This document shows, in pieces, positions 9,086 to 18,805 of a DNA stretch of 50,553 nt. Numbering within the stretch: the stretch's first letter is position 1; the number at the start of each line of letters is the position of its first letter. Below the pieces are notes generated by a model that searched no databases, was not told where the DNA came from, and was given only the letters and a program-made list of their open reading frames with translations. The translations under genes were made by a program, and so were the position numbers. Source of the DNA: Nitrosomonadales bacterium. Its GTDB lineage: Bacteria > Pseudomonadota > Gammaproteobacteria > Burkholderiales > SG8-39. The stretch lies in contig SBAS01000116.1 of assembly GCA_005240145.1 (NCBI GenBank), forward strand, positions 1 to 50,553, given 5' to 3'.

Positions 9086-10687
9086 ATGGCATCCAGCGAC
9101 GCGATCGTGATCGGCGCCGGGCTTTGCGGCATGTACGCGCTGCACCGCCTGCGGGAGCAGGGCTTCCGGGTGAGGGGATTCGAGGCAGGCGGCGACGTGG
9201 GCGGCACCTGGTACTGGAACCGCTACCCCGGCGCTCGCTTCGATTCGGAAAGCTGGACGTACGGCTTCTCGTTCTCCGAGGAGCTGCTGCGCGAATGGAA
9301 ATGGTCCGAACATTTCTCCGGCCAGCCCGAAAACCTGAGGTACTGCAATCTCGTCGCGGACAGGTTCGATCTGCGCCGGGACATCACTTTCAACCAGCGC
9401 ATCGCCGCCGCACGCTGGGACGACGACGCGCGCGAGTGGGAGGTGGAAACGGCAGGCGGCTTGAAGGCGCGCGCGCGCTTCCTCGTCACGGCAATCGGGC
9501 CGCTGTCAGCGCCGGTAATGCCGGCTATTCCCGGCGTTGCGGATTTCGCCGGCGAGGCGCATCACACGGGCCTCTGGCCCCACAGGCCGGTATCATTCGA
9601 GGGCAAGCGCGTCGGCGTGATCGGCACCGGCGCCACCGGCGTGCAGGCAATCACCGAGATCGCCAAGACCGCCGGCCATCTGACGGTTTTCCAGCGCTCG
9701 CCCAACTGGTGCGCGCCCCTGCGAAACAGCGCAATCGACGCCGCAACACAGCGCCACATCCATGCCACGTACCCGGAAATCTTTGCCAAGTGCCGCGATT
9801 CCTACGGCTGCTTCATCCACGATGCGGACCCCCGCAACGCCATGGAGGTCAGTGCCGAAGAGCGCGAGGCGCAGTACGAAAAGACCTACGCGCAGCCCGG
9901 CTTCGCCAAGTGGATGGGAAATTTCCGCGACGTGATGATCGACGAAGCGGCCAACGCGACGCTCACCGCTTTCATGGAACGCAAGATTCGCGCGCGCGTC
10001 AAGGACGCTGCGGTCGCGGACCTCCTGATTCCGAAGAACCACGGCTTCGGTACCCGCCGCGTGCCGCTGGAGAGCGGCTATTACGAGGTGTTCAACCAGG
10101 CGAACGTGCGCCTCGTGGATCTGCGCGCGGCGCCGATCGAGCGCATCACTGCCGCCGGCGTTCGCACCGGTGCCGACGAACACGCTCTCGACATGATCGT
10201 GTACGCCACGGGTTTCGACGCGATCACCGGCGCATTCGACCGGATCGTGTTCTCCGGCGTCCACGGCCAGACCCTGAAGGCGAAGTGGGCCGAAGGCCCG
10301 CGCACCTATCTCGGGCTGCAGGCAGCCGGCTTTCCCAACCTCTTCACGCTGATCGGCCCGCACAGCGCGGCCCTGTTCTGCAACATGACGCGCTGCATCG
10401 AGCAGAACGTCGACTTCGTCGTTGCGCTGCTCGCGTACATGCGTGCCCGGGGCAAGGTGCGCGCGGAAGCCGCCGTGCCGGCGGAAACCGAGTGGACGGC
10501 GCACGTGCACGAGACCGCGGCACGGATGCTATTCACGCGCGTGGACTCCTGGATGACCGGCGTGCACTCGGCGGTGAAGCATGCGCGCGGCCGCACGCCC
10601 ATGGTCTATGCGGGCGGTGCGCCCAGGTTTCGCGAGCGCTGCGAGGAGGTAGCGGCAGCAGGCTACGCGGGATTCGATCTGCGCTGA
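9086..10687 (+). CDS. Baeyer-Villiger-type flavin monooxygenase
   Basis: FAD- and NADPH-binding Rossmann motifs are visible: GAGLCGMYA near residue 9 and GVIGTGATGVQ near 175. Between them lies the Baeyer-Villiger fingerprint FAGEAHHTGLWP (F-x-G-x3-H-T-x2-W-P). The enzyme inserts oxygen next to a ketone to give an ester or lactone. The length of 533 aa fits cyclohexanone/phenylacetone-type type I BVMOs. ATG 9086 is chosen because it puts the first glycine motif near residue 9. An in-frame ATG at 9053 would add 11 residues; neither has a good ribosome binding site. The upstream SDR suggests an alcohol-to-ketone-to-ester route, and an alpha/beta hydrolase that could open the ester lies at 17.9 kb. 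It ends 1 bp from the convergent livF of operon B. Confidence 0.92.
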   Translation: MASSDAIVIGAGLCGMYALHRLREQGFRVRGFEAGGDVGGTWYWNRYPGARFDSESWTYGFSFSEELLREWKWSEHFSGQPENLRYCNLVADRFDLRRDITFNQRIAAARWDDDAREWEVETAGGLKARARFLVTAIGPLSAPVMPAIPGVADFAGEAHHTGLWPHRPVSFEGKRVGVIGTGATGVQAITEIAKTAGHLTVFQRSPNWCAPLRNSAIDAATQRHIHATYPEIFAKCRDSYGCFIHDADPRNAMEVSAEEREAQYEKTYAQPGFAKWMGNFRDVMIDEAANATLTAFMERKIRARVKDAAVADLLIPKNHGFGTRRVPLESGYYEVFNQANVRLVDLRAAPIERITAAGVRTGADEHALDMIVYATGFDAITGAFDRIVFSGVHGQTLKAKWAEGPRTYLGLQAAGFPNLFTLIGPHSAALFCNMTRCIEQNVDFVVALLAYMRARGKVRAEAAVPAETEWTAHVHETAARMLFTRVDSWMTGVHSAVKHARGRTPMVYAGGAPRFRERCEEVAAAGYAGFDLR

Positions 10688-10688
10688 A

Positions 10689-11498
<810 letters not shown>

Positions 11499-11514
11499 CA
11501 GTCTCCCCGCAAGG

Positions 11515-11556
11515 AAAAAGGGGCCAGGCTCGATTTATCGAGCCTGGCCCCTTTTT
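11515..11556 (-). terminator. Perfect 20-bp hairpin with T-tract between binding-protein gene and livF
   Basis: Arms 11515-11534 and 11537-11556 are exact inverted complements, with an A5 run on one side and T5 on the other. On the minus strand it reads as a GC-rich stem followed by TTTTT, a classical intrinsic terminator; the symmetry lets it work in both directions. Its position just after the binding-protein stop and before livF suggests partial termination or 3'-end protection, raising binding protein over ATPase. That role is inference. Confidence 0.8.
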
Positions 11557-11569
11557 CCCTTTTTCTAAA

Positions 11570-12949
11570 TCAACCCGCTTCCTTGGCGCAGTCGCGCTTG
11601 ACGAGCTTCTTCTCTGCAGCGTATTTCTCGGCCGAAGCACGGATCATCGGCTTGATGATCGTGCTGTCTGCAACGAGTGTCGTACCTTTCTCGATCACCC
11701 AGCGCTTGCCGTCCCAGGTATGGATACCGGCGACGCTGTCGCCGCGGTGGTCGACGCAGCTGGTGCTGATGGGTGTCATGAAGCCCTCGAAACCGAGCCT
11801 CTTGATCGCCGCGTTGTCGAGCGCCATGTTCTCAAGGCCCCAGCGCACTTCCTCGCCCTTGAGAGGCTTCTTGCCGTGCTTGATCTGGGCTCGCTTGACC
11901 GCTTCTACCGTCATCATCGCCCCGACCATGCCGCGGTTGTAAAGAACCTCGCCGAAGCCTTCCTTGTTGCCTGTACCCTGGCCCTTGTCGTGCACGTACT
12001 TGACAATGTCCTTGTGGACCGCGCCCGTGCCAGCGGGAGCAAGGAACACCAGCGCGCTGTAACCCTTCGCGCCGTCGCCCGCCGGCGTCACGTCCGGCTC
12101 GGCGCCCGACCACCAGACGCCGTACATCTTCTCGCGCGGATAGCCCGTGGCGACCGCCTCCTTGATGGAGGTCGAGTTCATCACGCCCCAGCCCCAGAGG
12201 AACACGTAGTCCGGACGCTGCTGACGAACCTGCAGCCAGGTCGCCTTTTGCTCGACGCCCGGGTGCGTGACCGGCAACAGCAGCAACTCGTAGCCGTGCA
12301 TCTTGGCGCGCTCCTGCAGCAGCGCGATAGGCTCCTTGCCGTAGGGCGAGTCGTGGTACACCAGCGCGATCTTCTTGCCCTTCAGCTTGTCGAGGCCGCC
12401 CTCTTTCTTGCCGATGTGCTGCACCAGCATGTCCGCGGCATCCCAGTAGGTGCCGCCAAGCGGAAAGTTCCAGCCGAACACCGTGCCGTCCACCGAATCA
12501 GCGCGCCCGTAGCCGAAAGTGATGATCGGAATCTTGTCGACGAAGGACTTGTCGGTCACCGCGAAAGTGATGCCAGTCGACAGCGGGTGGAACGCGGTCG
12601 CCCCCGTGGGTCCCTTGCCTTTCAGGCGCTCATAGCACTCGACGCCCCGGTCGGTGGCATATCCCGTCTCGCATTCCTCCCAGGTGATCTTGATGCCGTT
12701 GATACCGCCGTCGCGCGCATTCACCAGCTTCAGGTAATCGACGAAGCCGTTCGCAAAAGGCACGCCATTGGGCGCATAGGCGCCGGTTCTATAGGACAGG
12801 ACCGGAAAGAACTGCTCGCCGCCCTTGGATGGCGCTTCCATTTTCTTGGCTTCGGCCTTTTTTGCCTGCGCCAGCGCTGCCGTGCTGCCGAACACCGCGG
12901 CAACAGCGACACTGACCGCAAGCACCGCGCGTTTCGCTCCTTGTTTCAT
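11570..12949 (-). CDS. Periplasmic substrate-binding protein of ABC operon B
   Basis: A 459-aa exported protein of the branched-chain-type receptor family. The N-terminus MKQGAKRAVLAVSVAVAAVF leads into a signal-peptide cleavage region ALAQ, then a lysine-rich linker and FFPVLSYRTGAYAPNG, where the binding domain begins. Later landmarks are KIALVYHDSPYGKEP, typical of the central hinge region, and GAMMTVEAVKRA near the end. ATG 12949 is fixed by GGAGGGG just upstream; the open frame runs further back only because the livM antisense is open. It is longer than the operon A receptor, and the two differ strongly in sequence, so they probably bind different ligands. A strong hairpin follows its stop. 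Confidence 0.92.
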   Translation of the reverse strand: MKQGAKRAVLAVSVAVAAVFGSTAALAQAKKAEAKKMEAPSKGGEQFFPVLSYRTGAYAPNGVPFANGFVDYLKLVNARDGGINGIKITWEECETGYATDRGVECYERLKGKGPTGATAFHPLSTGITFAVTDKSFVDKIPIITFGYGRADSVDGTVFGWNFPLGGTYWDAADMLVQHIGKKEGGLDKLKGKKIALVYHDSPYGKEPIALLQERAKMHGYELLLLPVTHPGVEQKATWLQVRQQRPDYVFLWGWGVMNSTSIKEAVATGYPREKMYGVWWSGAEPDVTPAGDGAKGYSALVFLAPAGTGAVHKDIVKYVHDKGQGTGNKEGFGEVLYNRGMVGAMMTVEAVKRAQIKHGKKPLKGEEVRWGLENMALDNAAIKRLGFEGFMTPISTSCVDHRGDSVAGIHTWDGKRWVIEKGTTLVADSTIIKPMIRASAEKYAAEKKLVKRDCAKEAG

Positions 12950-12993
12950 CTCCAACCCCCTCCAGTTAACCGATGGACCAGATGATAACCCTG

Positions 12994-14058
12994 TCAATGC
13001 GGGAAAGGCCACAGGCGCAGCTTTTCCTTGCCGATGGCCCACAACCGGGCGAGACCATGGGGCTCGACGATGAGGAAAAACACGATCAGGGCGCCGAAAA
13101 TCATGAATTCCAGGTGCGATGCCATCGCGGTCGAAATCGGTACCCCCAGCATGGCGGGCACCTGGTTCAGCAGGATCGGCAGCATCAAGATGAAGGCGGC
13201 GCCGAAATAGCTGCCGAGCAGCGAGCCCATGCCGCCGATGATGATCATGAACAGCAGGTTCAAGGACAGCGTCAGGCTGAACGCCAGCGGCTCCCAGGAG
13301 CCCAGGTGCACGAACCCCCACAGCGCCCCCGCGACCCCGACGTAGAAGGAACTGACGGCAAACGCGGTCAGCTTCGCGTACACCGGCCGGATGCCGATGA
13401 CTTCCGCGGCGACATCCATGTCGCGTATCGCCATCCACTCGCGACCAATATGGCTGCGCACCAGGTTCTTGGCGATGAGCGTAAACACGATCAGCACGAC
13501 CAGCAGGAACAGGTACTTTTCCACCGGCGTATCGACGATCCAGCCGAAGACCTCGACCGGCGCGGTCTGCACCGAACCCGAGTGCGCATAGTTGGTAAAC
13601 CACTTTACGCGGGCGAACAGCCAATCCATGAAGAATTGCGCGGCGAGGGTCGCGACGCCAAGATAAAGGCCCTTGATCCTCAGGCTCGGGATGCCGAACA
13701 CCAGGCCCACTGCCGCCGCGATCAGGCCGGCGAGTACCAGCACCACCAGGAAATTGAGCTGCGGCAGGCGCAGCACCAGGTTGTAGGCCGCATACGCCCC
13801 CACTGCCATGAATGCCGCGTGCCCGAGCGAAATCTGCCCGCAATAGCCGACCACGAGGTTCAGACCGATGGCGGCGAGCGCCAGGATCAGGAACGGGATT
13901 AGCAGCGACAGGAACAGGTAGTCGGTGGCGAAAAACGGCACCGCAGCAAACGCGATCACCAGCAGGCCGGCCATGAACAGGCGGTCCTGCAGGATCGGCA
14001 GCATCTGCTGATCGGATGCGTAGCTGGATTTGAACTGTCCGTTCTCGCGGTAGAACAT
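12994..14058 (-). CDS. livM: Branched-chain-type ABC transporter permease LivM, operon B
   Basis: A 354-aa polytopic membrane protein, the same length as the operon A LivM. It shows GQISLGHAAFMAVGAYAAYN near residue 84, IPSLRIKGLYLGVATLAAQF near 128 and the coupling loop GREWMAIRDMDVAAEVIGI near 210. The ending is EPHGLARLWAIGKEKLRLWP. I place the start at ATG 14058 (MFYRENG), which matches the operon A homologue. An in-frame TTG two codons upstream (14064) is possible. It follows livH by 15 bp and precedes the binding-protein gene by 44 bp. Confidence 0.93.
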   Translation of the reverse strand: MFYRENGQFKSSYASDQQMLPILQDRLFMAGLLVIAFAAVPFFATDYLFLSLLIPFLILALAAIGLNLVVGYCGQISLGHAAFMAVGAYAAYNLVLRLPQLNFLVVLVLAGLIAAAVGLVFGIPSLRIKGLYLGVATLAAQFFMDWLFARVKWFTNYAHSGSVQTAPVEVFGWIVDTPVEKYLFLLVVLIVFTLIAKNLVRSHIGREWMAIRDMDVAAEVIGIRPVYAKLTAFAVSSFYVGVAGALWGFVHLGSWEPLAFSLTLSLNLLFMIIIGGMGSLLGSYFGAAFILMLPILLNQVPAMLGVPISTAMASHLEFMIFGALIVFFLIVEPHGLARLWAIGKEKLRLWPFPH

Positions 14059-14073
14059 TTTCAATAGTCCGGA

Positions 14074-15081
14074 TTAGACGCGATCGATGTGTTTCTCGCC
14101 GAACAGGCCTTCCGGCCTGACCAGGAGGAAGAGAAGCGCAAGCATGTAGGCAAACCAATTCTCGATGCCGCCGCCGGCCAGGTCAAAGGCCTTGACGAGG
14201 ATCGGCCCGAGGAACACTTCGGCCATTTTCTCGCCGACGCCGATGATCAGGCCGCCGACGATCGCGCCGGCGATCGAGGTGAAGCCGCCCAGAATCACCA
14301 CCGGCAGCGCCTTCAGCGCGACCTGCGACAACGAGAACTGTACGCCGAGCTTTGCTCCCCAGATCACCCCGGCGACCAGGGCGACGATACCCGCCACCGA
14401 CCAGACGATGACCCACATGCGATTGAGCGGAATGCCGATCGACTGCGCCGCCTGGTGATCGTCGGCGACGGCGCGCAGCGCGCGTCCGGTGGGCGTCATC
14501 TGGAAGAACAGGGCGAGGCCTGCCACCAGGGCCGCCGCCACGACAGCGGCGATGAAATCCTCGGCGTTTACCAGTATGCCGCCCTGAAAAACGCTCTGCA
14601 GCACCATCACCGGCTCCTTGGCAATGCCGAGCTCGATCTTGTAAATGTCGCTGCCCCAGATCGTCTGGCCAAAGCCGTCGAGGAAGAAAGTCACGCCCAG
14701 TGTCGCCATGAAAAGCGCAATCGCCTCCTGGTTGACCAGCGGGCGCAGCACCAGCCGCTCGATGAGCCACGCCAGGGCCACCATGATCGCCATACCAAGC
14801 GGGATCGCCGCCCACAGCGGCATCTGCTCGCCGAGCCGCGCCACCGCCAGCGCCGCGAACAGCACCATCGCGCCCTGCGCGAAATTGAACACGCCGGAGG
14901 CCTTGAAAATCAGCGCGAATCCCAGCGCCACGAGAGAGTAGAGAACCCCTGCCATCAGTCCCCCGAGAAGCACCTCGACGTAGAAGCCTGGCGTCGTGGA
15001 GCGGTCGGCGAACGGTGCGACCAGGCCGGCGAGCAGCAGGGCGCCAAGCGCGAGAACCGGACCGTGCTTCCTCATGATCAT
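14074..15081 (-). CDS. livH: Branched-chain-type ABC transporter permease LivH, operon B
   Basis: Permease of 335 aa. It has an N-terminal hydrophobic segment not present in the operon A LivH (about 38 residues more), then the family core: YSLVALGFALIFKASGVFNF, AQGAMVLFAA, a coupling loop GRALRAVADDHQAAQSIGIP near residue 203, and VVILGGFTSIAGAIVGGL near 267. The end is RPEGLFGEKHIDRV. The start shares one base with the livG stop (TGATG), so translation is probably coupled. A second ATG two codons downstream could be used instead. Confidence 0.93.
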   Translation of the reverse strand: MIMRKHGPVLALGALLLAGLVAPFADRSTTPGFYVEVLLGGLMAGVLYSLVALGFALIFKASGVFNFAQGAMVLFAALAVARLGEQMPLWAAIPLGMAIMVALAWLIERLVLRPLVNQEAIALFMATLGVTFFLDGFGQTIWGSDIYKIELGIAKEPVMVLQSVFQGGILVNAEDFIAAVVAAALVAGLALFFQMTPTGRALRAVADDHQAAQSIGIPLNRMWVIVWSVAGIVALVAGVIWGAKLGVQFSLSQVALKALPVVILGGFTSIAGAIVGGLIIGVGEKMAEVFLGPILVKAFDLAGGGIENWFAYMLALLFLLVRPEGLFGEKHIDRV

Positions 15082-15884
15082 CAGTGGCTCACGCCGAGAT
15101 AGGCATCGACCACCGCCTGGTTGGCGCGCACCTCATCGGGGCTGCCGTCACCGATTTTCTTGCCGTAATCGAGCACCACCACGCGGTCGGAAATGTCCAT
15201 CACCACGCTCATGTCGTGCTCGATCAGCACGATGGTCGTGCCGAACTGGTCATTGACATCCAGGATGAAGCGGCACATGTCCTGCTTTTCCTCCATGTTC
15301 ATGCCGGCCATCGGCTCGTCCAGCAGCAGGATGCGCGGTTCCATCGCCAGCGCGCGCGCGAGATCCACCCGCTTTTGCAGGCCGTAGGGCAGGCGCCCGA
15401 CCTGGGTCTTGCGGTAGGCCTGGATTTCGAGGAAATCGATGATGCCTTCCACCACCTCGCGATGCTCGATCTCTTCGCGCAGCGCCGGGCCGAGGCGCAT
15501 TGCCTGCAGCAGGATGTTGGAGCGCATCTTCAAATTGCGTCCCGACATGATGTTGTCCAGCACCGACATGCCCTTGAAGAGGGCCAGGCTCTGGAAAGTG
15601 CGTGCTATGCCGCTCAGCGCAACCTCGTGCGGATCCATGTCGTGGTACTCGCGCCCCTGGTAGTGGATGGTGCCCTCCTGGGGGTGATAGACGCCGTTGA
15701 TGACGTTCAGCATCGAGCTCTTGCCCGCGCCGTTGGGCCCGATGATCGCGCGCACTTCGTGCTCGCGCACATCGAACGAGACGCCGCTCAGCGCCTTGAC
15801 GCCGCCGAACGCGAGCGACACGCCCTCGACGGCAAGGATCACCTCGCCGATACGTCCGGCGCGCGCACTCGACTCGCCCGTCAT
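15081..15884 (-). CDS. livG: Branched-chain-type ABC transporter ATP-binding protein (LivG), operon B
   Basis: ATPase of 267 aa with Walker A GPNGAGKSS near residue 49, signature LPYGLQKRVDLARAL near 164, Walker B ILLLDEPMAGMN near 186 and IVLIEHDMSVVMDIS. The ARTFQSLALFKGMSVLDN segment matches the operon A LivG. LPYGLQKR replaces the usual LSGGQQR signature; both LivG proteins of the window share this YGLQKR variant. It overlaps the ligase stop by one base (TGATG) on its 5' side and livH by one base on its 3' side. Confidence 0.94.
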   Translation of the reverse strand: MTGESSARAGRIGEVILAVEGVSLAFGGVKALSGVSFDVREHEVRAIIGPNGAGKSSMLNVINGVYHPQEGTIHYQGREYHDMDPHEVALSGIARTFQSLALFKGMSVLDNIMSGRNLKMRSNILLQAMRLGPALREEIEHREVVEGIIDFLEIQAYRKTQVGRLPYGLQKRVDLARALAMEPRILLLDEPMAGMNMEEKQDMCRFILDVNDQFGTTIVLIEHDMSVVMDISDRVVVLDYGKKIGDGSPDEVRANQAVVDAYLGVSH

Positions 15885-17842
15885 CAGGCCGCTTTCCTCG
15901 CCGCGGCAGGCGGAAAGGTTTTCGTGTCGCGGATTTTCAGATCCGCGGAGATCGACCCGGTGCGGCCGTCTTCGTAGCGCACCTGGGCTTCGACGTGCAC
16001 CACCTGCTTGCCGCCATAGAGAGCGTCCACCAGCGCAGCGTACTTTTCACCGACGTGGAGGCGCCGCACCTTGCGCGTGCGCGTGAGTTCGCCGTCGTCG
16101 GCGTCGAGTTCCTTGTGCAGGATCAGGAAGCGCTGGATCTGTGAACTGGCGATCTCGGGCTCCGTGGCAAGGTCGGCATTGACCTTCTCGATGCACTCGC
16201 GTATCAACCCGTACACCTCATCGCGCGACGCGAGGTCGACGTATCCCGAGTACGGCATGCCGCGCTTCTCGGCCCAGTTGCCGACCGCCTCCATGTCCAT
16301 ATTGATGAAGGCGCAGACGCGGTCGCGGCTGTGCCCGAAGGCCACCGCTTCCTTGATGAAGGGGAAGAACTTGAGCTTGTTCTCGAGATACTTCGGCGCG
16401 AAGAGCGAGCCGCTGGCAAGCTTGCCGACGTCCTTGACGCGATCGATGATCTTGAGGTGCCCGTCGGCATCCACGTAGCCGGCGTCCCCGGTATGAAACC
16501 AGCCCTGCGCGTCCTTGGACGCCGCGGTCGCTTCCGGATTGCGATAATACTCCTTGAACAGTCCCGGCGAACGGATGAGTAGCTCGCGCTCCGGCGTAAA
16601 GGAGAGTTCGACTCCCTTCACTGCCGGGCCGACGGTGTCCGCCTTCACCTGGCCGTTGGGCTGGACGCAGACGAAGACGCTGGTCTCGGTCGAACCATAG
16701 AGTTGCTTGAGATTGATGCCGAGCGAGCGGTAGAAACGAAACAGATCCGGGCCGATCGCTTCGCCCGCCGTGTAAGCGACGCGCACGCGGCTCATGCCCA
16801 GCACGTTCCTGAGCGGTCCATAGACCATCGCGTCGCCCAGCCAGTACATCAAACGGTCGAGGATCGCCACGTTCCTGCCGTCCAGGATCTCGCCACCGAC
16901 TCTGCGCGCCACCTCCATGAAGTACCGGTACAGCGAGCGCTTGAAGGCGCTCGCATCCTCCATGCGGATCGACACCTGGGTGAGAAGGGCCTCGAACACG
17001 CGCGGCGGGGCGAAGTAGTACGTCGGTCCGATGTCGCGCATGTCGCTCGTCACTGTTTCGGCCGACTCCGGGCAGCACACGCAGTAGCCGGTGACGAAGG
17101 ATTGGGCGTAGGAAAAGATGTTCTGCCCGACCCAGGCCGGCGGCAGGTAGGCGAGCACGACGTCGGCGTCATTGAGACCTTCCATCTCCGCGGCCGCCGC
17201 TGCGCGGTCGATCATGCTGGCATGGGTTAGGACCACGCCCTTGGGCACGCCGGTGGTCCCCGAGGTGAAGAACATCGCCGCGGTATCCGCGCCAGCACCC
17301 TGCGCGATTTCACCCTCCAGGAACGCCGGATCGCGCCGGTGAGACTCGCCGCCAAGCTCGACCAGCTTGTCGCAACTCATCAGCTGGGGCTGGGTGTAAT
17401 GGCGCATGCCGCGCGGTTCGTCGAAGTAGATATGCGCCAGCTGCGGGCATTGCGGCAGGATTTCGAGCAGTTTGTCGACCTGCTCCTGGTCCTCGGCGAT
17501 CGCATACTCGATGGCGGCGTTCTGGATCGGAAACGCCATTTCGGCCGCCGCCGCATCCTGGTAGAGCGGCACCGCGATGCCGCCCAGGCACTGCGCGGCG
17601 CACATCGCGGCGTATACGCGCGGCCGATTGTCACCGACGATGGCGAGGTGGTCGCCGCGCTTGAACCCCTGCGCGGCCAGCCCGCTGGCGAGCGAGCGCA
17701 CCTCCTCGGCGAAGCGCCGCCAGCTCCAGGTTTGCCAGATGCCCAGGTCCTTCTCGCGCATCGCCGGGCGCTCCGCGCGCGTCCGTGCGTGGTGCTGCAG
17801 CAGCTTTGGAAACGTATCCAGGCCGGAAAGATTCTCCGCCAT
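15884..17842 (-). CDS. AMP-forming long-chain-type acyl-CoA synthetase, first gene of ABC operon B
   Basis: A 652-aa ANL-superfamily ligase. Visible motifs are the P-loop FTSGTTGVPKGVVLTH near residue 187, the YGSTETSVF adenine motif near 385, GWFHTGDAGYVD, IIDRVKDVGKL near 470 and the C-terminal TRTRKVRR with the presumptive catalytic lysine. It is a paralogue of the operon A ligase, but here it leads the operon rather than sitting second. ATG 17842 has GAGGGGGAAA upstream. It diverges from the alpha/beta hydrolase. Coupled to the transporter by a 1-bp overlap with livG, it likely activates the acid that the transporter brings in. The substrate is not predictable. Confidence 0.93.
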   Translation of the reverse strand: MAENLSGLDTFPKLLQHHARTRAERPAMREKDLGIWQTWSWRRFAEEVRSLASGLAAQGFKRGDHLAIVGDNRPRVYAAMCAAQCLGGIAVPLYQDAAAAEMAFPIQNAAIEYAIAEDQEQVDKLLEILPQCPQLAHIYFDEPRGMRHYTQPQLMSCDKLVELGGESHRRDPAFLEGEIAQGAGADTAAMFFTSGTTGVPKGVVLTHASMIDRAAAAAEMEGLNDADVVLAYLPPAWVGQNIFSYAQSFVTGYCVCCPESAETVTSDMRDIGPTYYFAPPRVFEALLTQVSIRMEDASAFKRSLYRYFMEVARRVGGEILDGRNVAILDRLMYWLGDAMVYGPLRNVLGMSRVRVAYTAGEAIGPDLFRFYRSLGINLKQLYGSTETSVFVCVQPNGQVKADTVGPAVKGVELSFTPERELLIRSPGLFKEYYRNPEATAASKDAQGWFHTGDAGYVDADGHLKIIDRVKDVGKLASGSLFAPKYLENKLKFFPFIKEAVAFGHSRDRVCAFINMDMEAVGNWAEKRGMPYSGYVDLASRDEVYGLIRECIEKVNADLATEPEIASSQIQRFLILHKELDADDGELTRTRKVRRLHVGEKYAALVDALYGGKQVVHVEAQVRYEDGRTGSISADLKIRDTKTFPPAAARKAA

Positions 17843-17872
17843 GCTTTTCCCCCTCTAGGACAGCCGGGATTT

Positions 17873-17878
17873 TATAAT
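17873..17878 (+). promoter_or_regulatory. Candidate -10 element TATAAT in the 66-bp divergent region
   Basis: An exact TATAAT lies 31 bp before the TTG of the alpha/beta hydrolase gene, between it and the divergent acyl-CoA synthetase. No convincing -35 hexamer sits 16-18 bp upstream, so this would be an activator-dependent or weak promoter. The A/T-rich block could also serve the opposite strand. Confidence 0.3.
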
Positions 17879-17908
17879 GCCGGCGGCTGCTTAGGCACGG
17901 AGAGTACT

Positions 17909-18802
17909 TTGACGCTCGGAACCGAACATTGGACCACCAAGGGCGATGTCCGCCTGTTTTTGTGGCGCAAGGCTGTGACCGATGCCACCTGCGGGACAAT
18001 TCTGTTCGTGCATGGCTCGTCTATGGCCTCGCAACCGACCTTCGATCTGCACGTGCCGGGCCGGCCGGATTCGTCGGTGATGGACTGGTTCGCGACGCGC
18101 GGCTTCGATACCTGGTGCCTGGACAACGAGGGTTATGGCCGCTCGGACAAGAAGCGCGCGATCAATTTCGATATCGCCAACGGCGCCGAGGACCTGGCGG
18201 CGGCGGCGGAATACATTTTCAGCCAGACCAAGGTGCGAAAACTTCTCGTCTACGGCATTTCCTCCGGGGCCCTGAAGGCGGCGCTGTTCGCGCAGCGCCA
18301 CCCCGAACACGTCGCCCGCCTGGCGCTCGATGCCTTCGTCTGGACCGGCGAGGGCAGCCCCACGCTCGCCGAGCGCAAAAAACGCCTGCCCGAATTCATC
18401 GCCAGGAACCGCCGGCCCATCGACCGCGCCTTCGTGCAGAGCATCTTTGCGCGCGACCACCCGGGAACCGCCGATGCGGCGACCGTGAGCGCCTTCGCCG
18501 ACGCGATCCTCGCGCTCGACGACTCCGTGCCGACCGGCACCTACGTCGACATGTGCTCTAAACTGCCACTGGTGGATCCTGCGCGGCTCAGCGTGCCGAC
18601 CATCGTCATGCGCGGACAGTGGGACGGCATCGCGGGCGTGGACGACCTGATCGAGTTCTTCAAGCGCCTGCCCAACCCGGACAAGCAGTTCTGCGTCATG
18701 CCGGGCATCTCGCACGCGAGCTTCCAGCAGAAGAACTACCTCATGGTCTACCACATCCTGCACGCCTTCTTCAGCCAGCCGGAGCCCGTGTACCGGGGTT
18801 AA
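17909..18802 (+). CDS. Alpha/beta-fold hydrolase
   Basis: A 297-aa cytoplasmic hydrolase. FVHGSSMAS near residue 33 provides the oxyanion hole. The nucleophile elbow is YGISSGA (G-x-S-x-G) near 113. The acid is probably Asp in RGQWDGIAG near 238, and the catalytic His is in MPGISHASF near 270. The start TTG 17909 follows GGAGAG by 5 bp; upstream in-frame sequence is antisense to the ligase gene. Possible jobs are ester, lactone or C-C bond hydrolysis. With a Baeyer-Villiger enzyme nearby, a lactone or ester substrate is attractive but unproven. Three bases separate it from the Bug receptor gene, so the two are co-transcribed. Confidence 0.88.
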   Translation: MTLGTEHWTTKGDVRLFLWRKAVTDATCGTILFVHGSSMASQPTFDLHVPGRPDSSVMDWFATRGFDTWCLDNEGYGRSDKKRAINFDIANGAEDLAAAAEYIFSQTKVRKLLVYGISSGALKAALFAQRHPEHVARLALDAFVWTGEGSPTLAERKKRLPEFIARNRRPIDRAFVQSIFARDHPGTADAATVSAFADAILALDDSVPTGTYVDMCSKLPLVDPARLSVPTIVMRGQWDGIAGVDDLIEFFKRLPNPDKQFCVMPGISHASFQQKNYLMVYHILHAFFSQPEPVYRG

Positions 18803-18805
18803 CTC

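Noticed and set aside
11570-14158. 862-codon open frame joining the operon B binding protein to a long N-terminal extension
   Set aside because: The extension is an out-of-frame shadow of livM. ATG 12949 has a strong ribosome binding site and a proper signal peptide, so the binding-protein gene begins there.
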